A program made the translations under genes and the position numbers. DNA of 64,000 nt from Lutibacter sp. B1 (GTDB taxonomy: Bacteria > Bacteroidota > Bacteroidia > Flavobacteriales > Flavobacteriaceae): NCBI RefSeq assembly GCF_012524075.1, contig NZ_JAAZUI010000006.1, positions 62,001 to 126,000 on the forward strand. Reading direction: 5' to 3'. The number at the start of each line of letters is the position of its first letter. Position 1 is the stretch's first letter. The notes beneath the pieces were generated by a model. The model was not told the origin of the DNA, made no database searches, and was given only the letters and a program-made list of their open reading frames with translations. Shown piece after piece: positions 36,686-45,033 of this stretch.

Positions 36686-37873
36686 TTAGTCTAACAATTC
36701 AGTTACCTGACCAGCACCTACTGTTCTACCACCTTCACGAATTGCAAAACGCAAACCTGCATTTAATGCAATTGGCTGATGTAAATCAACAGTAATTGTT
36801 AAGTTATCACCTGGCATTACCATTTCAACTCCTTCAGGTAAGTTAATAGTACCTGTTACGTCAGTTGTACGTACATAGAACTGTGGACGGTAATTGTTAT
36901 GGAATGGTGTATGACGACCACCCTCTTCTTTTTTAAGAATATAAACCTCAGCTTTAAATTTAGCATGTGGAGTAATAGAACCCGGCTTACAGATTACCAT
37001 ACCTCTTTTAATATCAGTTTTATCAATACCTCTTAATAAAAGACCTACGTTATCTCCTGCTTCACCTCTATCTAATATTTTACGGAACATTTCAACCCCA
37101 GTAATAGTAGAAGTTAATTTTTCAGCACCCATACCAATAATATCTACAGCATCACCTGTATTAGCAACACCAGTTTCAATACGTCCTGTAGCTACAGTAC
37201 CACGACCAGTAATTGAGAATACGTCTTCTACCGGCATTAAGAATGGTTTGTCAACATCACGTTGTGGTAATTCAATCCAAGTATCCACAGCATCCATTAA
37301 TTCCATTATTTTTTCCATCCATTTAGGTTCTTTATTTAAACCACCTAAAGCAGATCCTTGAATTACAGGTGTATTATCTCCATCATACTCATAGAATGAT
37401 AATAAATCTCTAATTTCCATTTCTACCAATTCTAATAGCTCTTCATCATCAACCATATCCACTTTATTCATGAATACAACTAATCTAGGAATACCTACTT
37501 GACGACCTAATAAGATATGCTCTCTAGTTTGTGGCATTGGACCATCTGTTGCAGCAACAACAATAATAGCTCCGTCCATTTGAGCAGCACCAGTTACCAT
37601 ATTCTTAACATAATCCGCGTGACCTGGACAGTCAACATGAGCATAGTGACGATTAGCTGTTTGATATTCAACGTGAGCAGTATTAATTGTAATACCTCTT
37701 TCTTTCTCCTCTGGAGCATTATCTATTTGATCAAAGTCTTTTATTTCTGAAAGACCTTTCTCTGCTAATACAACTGTAATAGCTGCAGTTAAAGTTGTTT
37801 TACCGTGGTCTACGTGTCCAATAGTACCAATATTTAAGTGTGGTTTGGAACGATCAAAGATTTCTTTTGCCAT
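36686..37873 (-). CDS. tuf: translation elongation factor Tu
   Basis: A 395-residue EF-Tu. G1 [13 protein letters not shown], switch-I block [36 protein letters not shown] (G3), and [10 protein letters not shown] (G4) are all present, followed by the beta-barrel domains 2 and 3 ending in [14 protein letters not shown]. It delivers aminoacyl-tRNA to the ribosome. It lies between four upstream tRNA genes and tRNA-Trp, so tRNAs and tuf probably share one precursor transcript from the promoter near 38354-38386. Confidence 0.98.
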   Translation of the reverse strand: MAKEIFDRSKPHLNIGTIGHVDHGKTTLTAAITVVLAEKGLSEIKDFDQIDNAPEEKERGITINTAHVEYQTANRHYAHVDCPGHADYVKNMVTGAAQMDGAIIVVAATDGPMPQTREHILLGRQVGIPRLVVFMNKVDMVDDEELLELVEMEIRDLLSFYEYDGDNTPVIQGSALGGLNKEPKWMEKIMELMDAVDTWIELPQRDVDKPFLMPVEDVFSITGRGTVATGRIETGVANTGDAVDIIGMGAEKLTSTITGVEMFRKILDRGEAGDNVGLLLRGIDKTDIKRGMVICKPGSITPHAKFKAEVYILKKEEGGRHTPFHNNYRPQFYVRTTDVTGTINLPEGVEMVMPGDNLTITVDLHQPIALNAGLRFAIREGGRTVGAGQVTELLD

Positions 37874-37935
37874 GATTATTTAATTTTAATTTTTAAATCT
37901 TAGTTATATATAGTGTTAAATTCAATTCTATTTTG

Positions 37936-38007
37936 AGCCAATGACGGGAATTGAACCCGTGACCTCTTCCTTACCAAGGAAACGCTCTACCCCTGAGCTA
38001 CACCGGC
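37936..38007 (-). tRNA. tRNA-Thr (anticodon GGT)
   Basis: A 72-base cloverleaf: acceptor GCCGGTG pairs with CATTGGC (two G-U pairs), anticodon loop CTTGGTA within TTTCC...GGAAG context, T-arm ACGGGTTCAATTCCCGT. Discriminator T. Third-position G reads ACC/ACT codons. Confidence 0.96.
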
Positions 38008-38017
38008 CAAAAAAAAG

Positions 38018-38090
38018 AGCGGGAGACCGGGCTCGAACCGGCGACAGTCAGCTTGGAAGGCTGAAGCTCTACCAACTGAGCTACTCCCGC
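38018..38090 (-). tRNA. tRNA-Gly (anticodon TCC)
   Basis: A 73-base cloverleaf: acceptor GCGGGAG pairs with CTCCCGC, D-arm GTAGCTCAGTTGGTAGAGC, anticodon stem TCAGC/GCTGA with loop CTTCCAA, T-arm GCCGGTTCGAGCCCGGT-like. Discriminator T, usual for tRNA-Gly. Confidence 0.97.
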
Positions 38091-38140
38091 AATATTTTTT
38101 TCAATTCCTCGTTAATTTACATTTCTATAAATTAAATTTG

Positions 38141-38221
<81 letters not shown>

Positions 38222-38238
38222 ATTGTTTCAAAGATCTG

Positions 38239-38312
38239 AGCCGATAGAGGGACTCGAACCCACGACCTGCTGATTACAAATCAGCTGCTCTAGCCAGCTG
38301 AGCTACATCGGC
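38239..38312 (-). tRNA. tRNA-Thr (anticodon TGT)
   Basis: A 74-base cloverleaf: acceptor GCCGATG pairs with TATCGGC (one G-T wobble), D-arm GTAGCTCAGCTGGCTAGAGC, anticodon stem CTGAT/ATCAG with loop TTGTA, T-arm GTGGGTTCGAGTCCCTC-like. Discriminator T. First gene of the tRNA cluster. Confidence 0.96.
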
Positions 38313-38353
38313 AATTTGCTCCACAAAAGAAGCCCGCTATTTCTAACGGACTG

Positions 38354-38386
38354 CAAATGTATTAAAGTTTTTATTTTTATACAAAA
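38354..38386 (-). promoter_or_regulatory. promoter of the tRNA-tuf operon
   Basis: On the minus strand TTTTG (38386-38382) is separated by 20 bases from TACATTTG (38361-38354), a full -33/-7 Bacteroidota promoter. It is about 40 bases upstream of tRNA-Thr(TGT). Confidence 0.75.
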
Positions 38387-38408
38387 CTTTTTTAAGTATT
38401 TTTTATTT

Positions 38409-38708
38409 TTATTTTGCTCTTACTTTTTCTTTTGTTTTAGTTAGTTGTCTTTTTAATGAATCTACAGCCAACATTACACCTTCTTCAAATGTTTTACACT
38501 GCTTTTTTACTACCATTTCGTTACCCGGTACATTAATTTTTACATCAACCAATTTATTTTCCTTTTCGCTTGTTTGTTGAACCTTCAAAAACACTTCAGA
38601 ATCAACTATTTTGTCATAATATTTTTCTAAACCATTTACTTTTTTCTCAATAAATTCAATAAGACCTTTGTCTGCATTAAAATTAACAGATTGCACAAAT
38701 ACTTTCAT
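38409..38708 (-). CDS. hpf: short-form ribosome hibernation promoting factor (HPF/RaiA family)
   Basis: A 99-residue protein with the ribosome-associated Sigma54-modulation domain fold: MKVFVQSVNFNADKGLIEFIEKKVNGLEKYYDKI, VFLKVQQTSEKENKLVDVKINVPGNEMVVKKQ and TFEEGVMLAVDSLKRQLTKTKEKVRAK. It lacks the C-terminal dimerisation domain of long HPF. These proteins bind the 30S decoding site when growth stops. The gene follows xerC by six bases, so it should be co-transcribed. Confidence 0.9.
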   Translation of the reverse strand: MKVFVQSVNFNADKGLIEFIEKKVNGLEKYYDKIVDSEVFLKVQQTSEKENKLVDVKINVPGNEMVVKKQCKTFEEGVMLAVDSLKRQLTKTKEKVRAK

Positions 38709-38714
38709 AATAAA

Positions 38715-39602
38715 TTAGTTTTTTCGGCTCCTTGGGTGAGCTTGGTTATATACTTCTTTTAATTTACCCAAACTACTATGGGTATAAACTTGAGTTGACG
38801 CTAAACTAGAATGCCCAAGTAATTCTTTAACGGAGTTTAAATCTGCGCCTTCGTTCAATAAATGAGTCGCAAAAGAATGCCTAATAACATGGGGACTCTT
38901 TTTAACTTTTGACGACACTGTACTAAAATAATTATTTATTACTCTATAAACAAGTGTATCGTACATTTTTTTACCTTTTTTTGTAAGTAATAAATATGGT
39001 TGATTAGTTTGTATATCAACCCTGTTTCTAATATATATTTTTAAAGTTGATTGAACCGATTTTAATAACGGTATGTATCTTTCTTTATTTCGTTTTCCTA
39101 AAACTTTAATTGTTTCATTTCCAAAATCTACATCTATTAATTTAATATTGATTAATTCACTTCTACGCATTCCTGTTGAATATAGTAACTCAACAATTAA
39201 TTTATTTCTTATGGTTTCAAAGTTACTTTCTTCTTCAATTATATTTAATACACTTAATATTTCTTTTTCAGAAAAAGGAACTTGAACCTGTTTTGCTACT
39301 TTTAAAGCTTTATGTTTAGCTAATGGACTTACATCAATCTGCTTTGTTTTTTGCAAAAACTTATAGAACGATTTTAATGAAGATACTTTTCTGTTTATTG
39401 AACGGTTTGAAATATTTAAATTAACCAAACTTACTATCCAACTTCTAACTTGAGAATAATTTACGCCTACAATACTTTGATTATTATATTCGTTATTACA
39501 AAATTCTTGAAATGAAATTAAATCATTTTTATAAGCAATTGCTGTATGCTTAGAATATTTTTTTTCTAGTACTAGGTAATCTAAAAAAGAATTTATAGGC
39601 AT
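38715..39602 (-). CDS. xerC: tyrosine recombinase XerC-like
   Basis: A 295-residue site-specific recombinase. The N-terminal SAM-like domain (INSFLDYLVLEKKYSKHTAIAYKNDLISFQEFC) is followed by the catalytic domain with Arg in LLYSTGMRRSELI, the Lys hairpin KVLGKRNKERYIPL, HVIRHSFATHLLNEGADL, LLGHSSLASTQVYTH. It fits chromosomal Xer recombinases that resolve dimers at dif, and its conserved setting beside rpsU and hpf argues against a phage integrase. ATG at 39602 (MPINSFLDYL) is chosen over an upstream in-frame ATG at 39623 that lies inside the rpsU terminator. The start codon directly follows the terminator T-run. Confidence 0.9.
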   Translation of the reverse strand: MPINSFLDYLVLEKKYSKHTAIAYKNDLISFQEFCNNEYNNQSIVGVNYSQVRSWIVSLVNLNISNRSINRKVSSLKSFYKFLQKTKQIDVSPLAKHKALKVAKQVQVPFSEKEILSVLNIIEEESNFETIRNKLIVELLYSTGMRRSELINIKLIDVDFGNETIKVLGKRNKERYIPLLKSVQSTLKIYIRNRVDIQTNQPYLLLTKKGKKMYDTLVYRVINNYFSTVSSKVKKSPHVIRHSFATHLLNEGADLNSVKELLGHSSLASTQVYTHSSLGKLKEVYNQAHPRSRKN

Positions 39603-39655
39603 AAAAAAACCGTTAGTATACAAACTTACGAATTGTTATTTGTAATTACTAACGG
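39603..39655 (-). terminator. rpsU terminator abutting the xerC start
   Basis: On the minus strand CCGTTAGTA (39655-39647) pairs perfectly with TACTAACGG (39618-39610), followed by seven T that run directly into the xerC ATG at 39602. The loop is long (28 bases) and contains a promoter-like element. Confidence 0.75.
39621..39628 (-). promoter_or_regulatory. candidate xerC promoter -7 element inside the terminator loop
   Basis: TAAGTTTG on the minus strand matches TAnnTTTG and lies in the loop of the rpsU terminator. A transcript starting 5-8 bases later would have a leader of about 10-13 bases before the xerC ATG. No clear -33 TTG is present. Confidence 0.45.
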
Positions 39656-39677
39656 CTAAATTGTTTTTGGCTAAAAA

Positions 39678-39875
39678 TTAACCTTGCTCTTCTTCTGTTC
39701 TTAATTTTTGAACATACTGAGCTTTTATATTTTGTGCACGCTTTGAAACTGAAGGTTTTGTGAATTGTTTACGGTCACGTAAAGTCTTCATTGTTTTTGT
39801 ACGATCGAATTTTCTTTTGTAACGTTTTAACGCTCTATCAATGTTTTCTCCGTCTTTAACTGGTATAATTAACAT
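39678..39875 (-). CDS. rpsU: 30S ribosomal protein S21
   Basis: A 65-residue bS21: MLIIPVKDGENIDRALKRYKRKFDRTKTMKTLRDRKQFTKPSVSKRAQ, with the usual basic helices. In Bacteroidota ribosomes bS21, with bS6 and bS18, sequesters the anti-Shine-Dalgarno end of 16S rRNA, explaining why the phylum barely uses Shine-Dalgarno sequences. The gene itself carries a ten-base perfect Shine-Dalgarno, a strong promoter and a terminator, consistent with autoregulation in which ribosomes lacking bS21 preferentially translate it. The sequence shows the signals; the autoregulation is known from Flavobacterium johnsoniae work. Confidence 0.97.
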   Translation of the reverse strand: MLIIPVKDGENIDRALKRYKRKFDRTKTMKTLRDRKQFTKPSVSKRAQNIKAQYVQKLRTEEEQG

Positions 39876-39882
39876 ATTTTAG

Positions 39883-39892
39883 CACCTCCTTT
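39883..39892 (-). promoter_or_regulatory. exceptionally strong Shine-Dalgarno of rpsU
   Basis: AAAGGAGGTG on the minus strand is fully complementary to the CACCUCCUUU 3' end of 16S rRNA. Nine bases separate GGAGG from the ATG. I saw no comparable Shine-Dalgarno before any other gene in this window. Confidence 0.9.
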
Positions 39893-39921
39893 CAAACTGT
39901 TCTATTTTTAAATTTGGACTG

Positions 39922-39951
39922 CAAAGATACAAATTTATTGATTATCAACAA
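39922..39951 (-). promoter_or_regulatory. rpsU promoter
   Basis: TATCTTTG (39929-39922, minus strand), followed by C, with TTG at 39951-39949 spaced by 19 bases: a full Bacteroidota promoter. The leader to rpsU would be about 40 bases and includes the Shine-Dalgarno. Confidence 0.8.
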
Positions 39952-39966
39952 TAAATTATTAAAAAA

Positions 39967-41106
39967 TTATTTTAGTATATCTCTCGCTATAACAAGCTTT
40001 TGTATTTCTGTAGTACCTTCTCCAATAGTACATAACTTAGAGTCTCTATAAAACTTCTCTACAGGAAAGTCTTTTGTATAACCATAACCTCCATGTATTT
40101 GAATTGCTTCACTTGCAATTTTAACACAAACTTCAGAAGCATACATTTTAGCCATTGCCCCAAGTTTGGTTATTCTTTCTCCTTTATTTTTTAAATACGC
40201 AGCTTTATGTAACAATAATTCAGATGCCTCAATTTCTGTTGCCATATCTGCTAATTTAAATGATATAGCTTGAAACTTACTTATTGGTTTTCCAAATTGT
40301 TCACGTTCTTTAGAATATTTTAAAGAAGCTTCATACGAGCCTTTTGCAATACCTAACGCTAAAGCTCCAATAGATATTCTTCCACCATCTAAAACTTTTA
40401 AAGCTTGTACAAAACCTTCTCCTTCTTCACCTAATAAATTATCTTTATGAATCCTACAGTTGTCAAAAATCATTTCTGCAGTTTCTGAAGCTCTCATCCC
40501 TAATTTATTTTCTTTTTTACCGGATGAAAATCCTTTAGTTCCTCTTTCAATTACAAAAGCTGACATTCCATGTGAATCTCCTTTTTCACCTGTACGTGTC
40601 ATAACAACTGCTATATCGCCACTTTTACCATGCGTTGTGAAATTTTTAGCGCCATTAATAATGTAGTAGTCTCCATCTTTAACTGCTGTAGTGCTCATAC
40701 CTCCGGCATCAGACCCTGTATTATGTTCTGTTAATCCCCAAGCTCCAATCCATTCTCCTGAAGCTAGTTTTGGTAACCATTTTTGCTTTTGCGCTTCATT
40801 ACCAAACTCTAATATATGATTTGTGCACAATGAATTATGCGCTGCTACTGATAACCCTATTGATGAATCTATTTTTGAAATTTCATCAAGAATAACAATA
40901 TAATCATGATAATCTAACTCTGAACCTCCATATTTATGTGGTACTAACACTCCCATAAATCCCATTTCACCTAATTTTCTAAATAATTCAACCGGGAAAG
41001 TTTGTTTTTCATCCCAATCCATCATATAAGGTTTAATATGCGTTTCACCAAACTTTTTAATACTTTCCGCAATTAGCTCTTGAGTTTCAGTAATGTCAAA
41101 ATTCAT
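39967..41106 (-). CDS. acyl-CoA dehydrogenase
   Basis: A 379-residue short/branched-chain acyl-CoA dehydrogenase. FAD/substrate motifs include WGLTEHNTGSDAGGM, GRISIGALALGIA, QIHGGYGYTKDFPVEKFYRDSK and the catalytic Glu region IGEGTTEIQKLVIARDIL. It introduces the alpha-beta double bond in acyl-CoA during beta-oxidation or branched-chain amino acid breakdown. Substrate range cannot be read from sequence. It lies seven bases after the helix-hairpin-helix gene and may share its transcript, although no functional link is obvious. Confidence 0.92.
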   Translation of the reverse strand: MNFDITETQELIAESIKKFGETHIKPYMMDWDEKQTFPVELFRKLGEMGFMGVLVPHKYGGSELDYHDYIVILDEISKIDSSIGLSVAAHNSLCTNHILEFGNEAQKQKWLPKLASGEWIGAWGLTEHNTGSDAGGMSTTAVKDGDYYIINGAKNFTTHGKSGDIAVVMTRTGEKGDSHGMSAFVIERGTKGFSSGKKENKLGMRASETAEMIFDNCRIHKDNLLGEEGEGFVQALKVLDGGRISIGALALGIAKGSYEASLKYSKEREQFGKPISKFQAISFKLADMATEIEASELLLHKAAYLKNKGERITKLGAMAKMYASEVCVKIASEAIQIHGGYGYTKDFPVEKFYRDSKLCTIGEGTTEIQKLVIARDILK

Positions 41107-41113
41107 ACGTAAT

Positions 41114-41986
41114 TTATTTAGCCTCCAAATATAAGGCTATTCTATTAAATTTTTCTAGTGGAAATCCATCAATTTTTTTCAATTCTTCAATTGTCTGAAT
41201 TTCAATAACTTCATTTTTATAATTGAATATCCTCTTGGTAAGCTCATAATCTATATAAGGAATAGCTAAAACTTGTTTAAATGTAGCTTGGTTGATATTA
41301 ATTTTCTGAATTATAGGAAGATTTTTTACTTCATAGACTTCTAAAATTCTATTTGCAACTTCTTTATCTAAATACCAAACCTCAAAAATTTGATTATTTT
41401 CAGAAAATCCTTGCAACTTGGTTCTGTAATTAACAATTCTATTGGCTAATTTCTCACCTACTCCTTTAATTTTTTCGAAATCTTGATTGGTAGCTGTATT
41501 AATATCTTGTTTTGCAATTACTTTTTTTGAATAAACTTGTTCTTTACTTTTTAGATTATCCTTCTTTAAATTTACCCAATCAGGAAATTTAAAATAAGGA
41601 CTAATATTATTTATTAAACTATCACTTACTTGAGTAACATCTTGAAATTGTTTAATAGAATTAATAAATTTTCCTTCTTTACGAAACTTATGTAACCTAT
41701 CAATTTCTTCAACACTCATCCCTAATTGATACCCTTTAAAATCTGTTATATAATTAGGATTAAAGGAATAAATTTTAAGTTTTGTATTTTCTAATTCCAC
41801 CGAATTTAATGAATCTATTTCAGAATTAAAAGCCTCAAAATCACTATTAGTAAGAGTTGTTGTTTCTTTTGAAGAAAAATCACTTAAGAAAAAAAATAAT
41901 TGGAGAGATACAATAATTATAACTAAAAATAAAATCCCACTTCTTTGGCTTTTATTGTACCTGAAATGGGATTTAAATACGTTCAT
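41114..41986 (-). CDS. helix-hairpin-helix protein, ComEA-like
   Basis: A 290-residue protein with one N-terminal membrane anchor (about 18-35: GILFLVIIIVSLQLFFFL) and then a charged extracytoplasmic part. At least three helix-hairpin-helix repeats can be seen: YQLGMSVEEIDRLHKFRKEGKFINSI, INTATNQDFEKIKGVGEKLANRIVNYR and ININQATFKQVLAIPYIDYELTKRI. In ComEA such motifs bind DNA during uptake, but the Bacteroidota version is mostly anonymous. The gene is between a symporter gene (14-base gap) and an acyl-CoA dehydrogenase gene (7-base gap). I would call it HhH protein of unknown role. Confidence 0.8.
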   Translation of the reverse strand: MNVFKSHFRYNKSQRSGILFLVIIIVSLQLFFFLSDFSSKETTTLTNSDFEAFNSEIDSLNSVELENTKLKIYSFNPNYITDFKGYQLGMSVEEIDRLHKFRKEGKFINSIKQFQDVTQVSDSLINNISPYFKFPDWVNLKKDNLKSKEQVYSKKVIAKQDINTATNQDFEKIKGVGEKLANRIVNYRTKLQGFSENNQIFEVWYLDKEVANRILEVYEVKNLPIIQKININQATFKQVLAIPYIDYELTKRIFNYKNEVIEIQTIEELKKIDGFPLEKFNRIALYLEAK

Positions 41987-42000
41987 GTCAATAAAAAATC

Positions 42001-43590
42001 TTAGCTTTTTTTAACTTTTATTGCTTTTAAATATTTGTTAAGTTCTTGTCTAATTTTTGGTGTTAACAACACTGCTCCTATCATATTTGGTACTACCATT
42101 GCAAAAATCATAGCATCAGAAAAATCAATTACAGCTCCTAAACTTATACTAGAACCTACAATTACAAAAAATAAGAATAATATTTTATAAACTAAATCGG
42201 TAAATTTTCCTTTTCCAAATAAAAATTTCCAGCCTTGCATTCCGTAATAAGACCAAGAAATCATAGTAGAAAAAGCAAATAAAATAACCGCAATTGTAAG
42301 TACTATTGAAAAATGAGGTATCACAGAGTCGAAAGCCGTAGCAGTTATTTCTACACCTTGTTTAATTTCTACACCATATTCAAAAAATCCCCCTTTAATA
42401 TTTGTAATAACTAAAACTAAAGCAGTCATAGTACAAATTACAACTGTGTCAATAAAAGGTTCTAATAAAGCTACTATACCTTCACTAGCCGGATATTTTG
42501 TTTTAACCGCCGAGTGTGCAATTGCTGCAGAACCTACACCTGCTTCATTTGAGAAAGTTCCCCTCCTAAATCCTTGGACTAAAACACCTATAAAACCACC
42601 TCCAATACCCATTGGAGAAAATGCACCTTCAAGTATTAATTTAAAAGCATCAGGCACCAATTTAAAATCTAGTATTATAATTACTAATGCAGCACCTACA
42701 TATATAATTGCCATAAATGGAACAATTTTTTCGGTTACAGATGCTATTCTTTTAATTCCTCCAATAATTACAACAGCTACAATAACTGCCATTATAATTC
42801 CAAAAAACAAACCGGCATTTTCATTTGTTATAGCAAACAGTTCTACAAATTGAGCAGCAGCTTGATTTGCTTGAAACATATTCCCGCCACCAAAAGAACC
42901 TCCTACAACCATAACTGCGAAAAATACTGCTAAAACCTTACCAAAACCACCCATACCTTTTTCTTTTAACCCTTTGGTTAAATAGTACATTGGTCCACCA
43001 TAAACGGTTCCGTCAGAGTCTACATCACGATATTTAACACCCAACGTACATTCTGCAAATTTTGAGGCCATACCTAACAATCCGGCTAAAATCATCCAAA
43101 ATGTTGCGCCAGGACCTCCAATAGATAATGCAACTGCTACACCTGCAATATTACCAAGACCAACTGTAGCAGATAAAGCTGCAGTTAATGCCTGAAAATG
43201 TGATACTTCACCATGGTGACCTTCAACTTTTATTGTTTCAGGTAAATCTCCATCAATCATAGTTAAATCATCTTCCGATGGATGTACATCCTGAGCGCCC
43301 TTCTTATCAATTGTATCATAATCTCCTTTAACTACTTTTATTGATGTTTTTAATAATCTGATTTGTGCAAAATTAAAAGTCAGTGTAAAATAAATTGCTC
43401 CCCCAATAAGTACAATTAAAACCCATGGTATTTGAACAGATTCTGTAAATGGTATTGCGTAAAATATTGCTTCAACAAACCAACCCGTATAACTTCTAAA
43501 TGTTTCATCAATTATTTGAGAAGTACTTTGATTTTGTGCTAAAGTTATAAACGGTGTTGCTAATAATAATAGGAGGAGTTTACTCTTCAT
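42001..43590 (-). CDS. alanine/glycine:cation symporter (AGCS family)
   Basis: A 529-residue sodium/alanine symporter. It begins with a cleavable-looking signal (MKSKLLLLLLATPFITLAQN), then a membrane segment and an acidic soluble stretch (about 91-125, including HPSEDDLTMIDGDLPETI) before the core. Family blocks are ALSATVGLGNIAGVAVALSIGGPGA, GGPMYYLTKG, FRRGTFSNEAGVGSAAIAHS and FAFSTMISWSYYGMQGWKFLFG. The extra N-terminal signal-like helix and acidic insertion are more than the basic 11-helix family needs. It is preceded by 109 bases without a clear promoter motif. Confidence 0.92.
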   Translation of the reverse strand: MKSKLLLLLLATPFITLAQNQSTSQIIDETFRSYTGWFVEAIFYAIPFTESVQIPWVLIVLIGGAIYFTLTFNFAQIRLLKTSIKVVKGDYDTIDKKGAQDVHPSEDDLTMIDGDLPETIKVEGHHGEVSHFQALTAALSATVGLGNIAGVAVALSIGGPGATFWMILAGLLGMASKFAECTLGVKYRDVDSDGTVYGGPMYYLTKGLKEKGMGGFGKVLAVFFAVMVVGGSFGGGNMFQANQAAAQFVELFAITNENAGLFFGIIMAVIVAVVIIGGIKRIASVTEKIVPFMAIIYVGAALVIIILDFKLVPDAFKLILEGAFSPMGIGGGFIGVLVQGFRRGTFSNEAGVGSAAIAHSAVKTKYPASEGIVALLEPFIDTVVICTMTALVLVITNIKGGFFEYGVEIKQGVEITATAFDSVIPHFSIVLTIAVILFAFSTMISWSYYGMQGWKFLFGKGKFTDLVYKILFLFFVIVGSSISLGAVIDFSDAMIFAMVVPNMIGAVLLTPKIRQELNKYLKAIKVKKS

Positions 43591-43699
43591 AATTTGGATG
43601 TTTTATAAAAATCGTCGCAATATGGTGAAAAAATGAGCATACAGCAAGTATTTAACATAAAACTTATTATTTAGTTATCTAAACAAATAATTTATTATG

Positions 43700-44701
43700 T
43701 TATAAAATTTTATGTAATTTTTCTATTTGGTTTGCTCTTCCCAAAATAATCAAATGCGATCCGGGAGTGAGTTTTGTAGTTGATTCAGGATTTATAATAT
43801 ACTCATTATCAATAGTTTTAAATCCTATAACGGTACAACCTGTTTTTTTACGTAAATCTAAATCCAATATAGTTTTATTCAAATATTCTGAAGGTAAATC
43901 ATCAATAGAAATTTCTTTTAAATTTGTTGATTTTTTATCTGAAATGGTCAATCTTTCTGAAAACTCAACCAAATCCGGAGTTACAACCAATGATGCCATA
44001 TGAGCTCCCCCTAATTTATCAGGCATTATAACATTAGTTGCTCCTGCAAACTTTAATTTTCCGTATGATGTTTCATTTGAAGCTCTACTTATAATAGTAA
44101 AATCTTTATTGTACTGCCTTGCAGTTAATACTACAAATAAATTATCAGCATCAGATGGTAAAGCGGTAATTAAACTTTTAGCCTTATCTAACGATAATTT
44201 AGTTAAATCATCATCGTTGGTAGCATCACCTTCTATATACAATATGTTATCCCTTTCTAAATCGGCTATTTCATCTTTTCTTTTTTCAATTACCACACAA
44301 GGCTGATTGAATTGTTTGAGTTTTGCTACTGCTTGTTTCCCATTTCTACCATAGCCACATACTATGGTATGATTTTCTAATTGATCAATTCTTTGTTGCA
44401 CTTTTTTAATTTTTAATTTTTCAAAAAAATCACCGCTTGCTATATATTCGGTTAAAATACTTACAGTAAAACCATAAGTACTAATGCTTATAATAATTAG
44501 AAAAATAGTAAATAATTTTTCTACTTCACTTAATGGATGCACTTCACCAAAACCAACAGTTGTCATGGTAATAATTGTCATATATAAAGCATTGATAAAT
44601 GTATCTCCTGAAAGATACATATAGCCAATAACTCCAATTGCAATTACAATTAGTAATAATACAACTGCTCTGTATAATCTCGGTCTTAAGTATAAATTCA
44701 T
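43700..44701 (-). CDS. two-TM potassium channel with RCK (TrkA-N/TrkA-C) domains
   Basis: A 333-residue ion channel. Two membrane helices (about 11-29 and 63-85) flank the pore loop with selectivity filter TTVGFGE (47-53), a variant of TVGYGD. The cytoplasmic RCK domain starts at HTIVCGYGRNGKQAV (about 112-126), a Rossmann fold with GRNG. A TrkA-C domain forms the C-terminus (KTGCTVIGFKTIDNEYIINP...LIILGRANQIEKL). This is the MthK/Kch architecture; gating ligand (Ca, nucleotides) is not predictable. Its ATG directly follows the stop of the PspC-like gene with no spacer, so translation is coupled. Confidence 0.9.
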   Translation of the reverse strand: MNLYLRPRLYRAVVLLLIVIAIGVIGYMYLSGDTFINALYMTIITMTTVGFGEVHPLSEVEKLFTIFLIIISISTYGFTVSILTEYIASGDFFEKLKIKKVQQRIDQLENHTIVCGYGRNGKQAVAKLKQFNQPCVVIEKRKDEIADLERDNILYIEGDATNDDDLTKLSLDKAKSLITALPSDADNLFVVLTARQYNKDFTIISRASNETSYGKLKFAGATNVIMPDKLGGAHMASLVVTPDLVEFSERLTISDKKSTNLKEISIDDLPSEYLNKTILDLDLRKKTGCTVIGFKTIDNEYIINPESTTKLTPGSHLIILGRANQIEKLHKIL

Positions 44702-44929
44702 TTATAGATCAAAAACAGATTTTCTTTTAGTATATACCATATCTTTTAAACGCAATAAAAAAGCAAGAGTTAAATATATTCCAAACGAAAAACCTAACGT
44801 TACAAAAGATATATAAATAAAAAATAATCGAACATCAGAAGCACTCATTCCTAATCTATCTGCAAATCTGGAAGAAACAGCAAAACCATGTTTTTCAAAA
44901 AAATGACGTAAAGAATCTATCAACTTCAT
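44702..44929 (-). CDS. PspC-domain small membrane protein
   Basis: A 75-residue protein resembling the PspC domain (KHGFAVSSRFADRLGMSASDVRLFFIYISFVTLGFSFGIYLTLAFLLRLKD), with one or two membrane-spanning stretches (about 34-60). PspC domains are linked to envelope stress responses and phage shock regulation. The K+ channel gene begins immediately after its stop. Divergent to uvrA, with 104 bases between. Confidence 0.75.
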   Translation of the reverse strand: MKLIDSLRHFFEKHGFAVSSRFADRLGMSASDVRLFFIYISFVTLGFSFGIYLTLAFLLRLKDMVYTKRKSVFDL

Positions 44930-45007
44930 AGAGTATTATTTTTAACGCAATATACTAATTTTCAAAATAAGATATTATTCTATATTAAATTTATAGCTAC
45001 ATTTTTT

Positions 45008-45015
45008 TAACTTTG
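45008..45015 (+). promoter_or_regulatory. uvrA promoter -7 element
   Basis: TAACTTTG followed by C is an exact TAnnTTTG match, 18 bases before the uvrA ATG; the leader would be about 12 bases. No -33 TTG at the usual spacing. Confidence 0.65.
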
Positions 45016-45033
45016 CAACTTTCCTAAAAACCA

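Noticed and set aside
38715-39602. Tyrosine recombinase next to a tRNA cluster as sign of a genomic island.
   Set aside because: There are no att-like direct repeats or phage genes, and the rpsU-xerC-hpf-tuf order is the normal chromosomal setting.
39603-39623. Upstream ATG for xerC at 39623.
   Set aside because: It lies inside the rpsU terminator stem and adds residues not expected for XerC; ATG at 39602 fits the family start.
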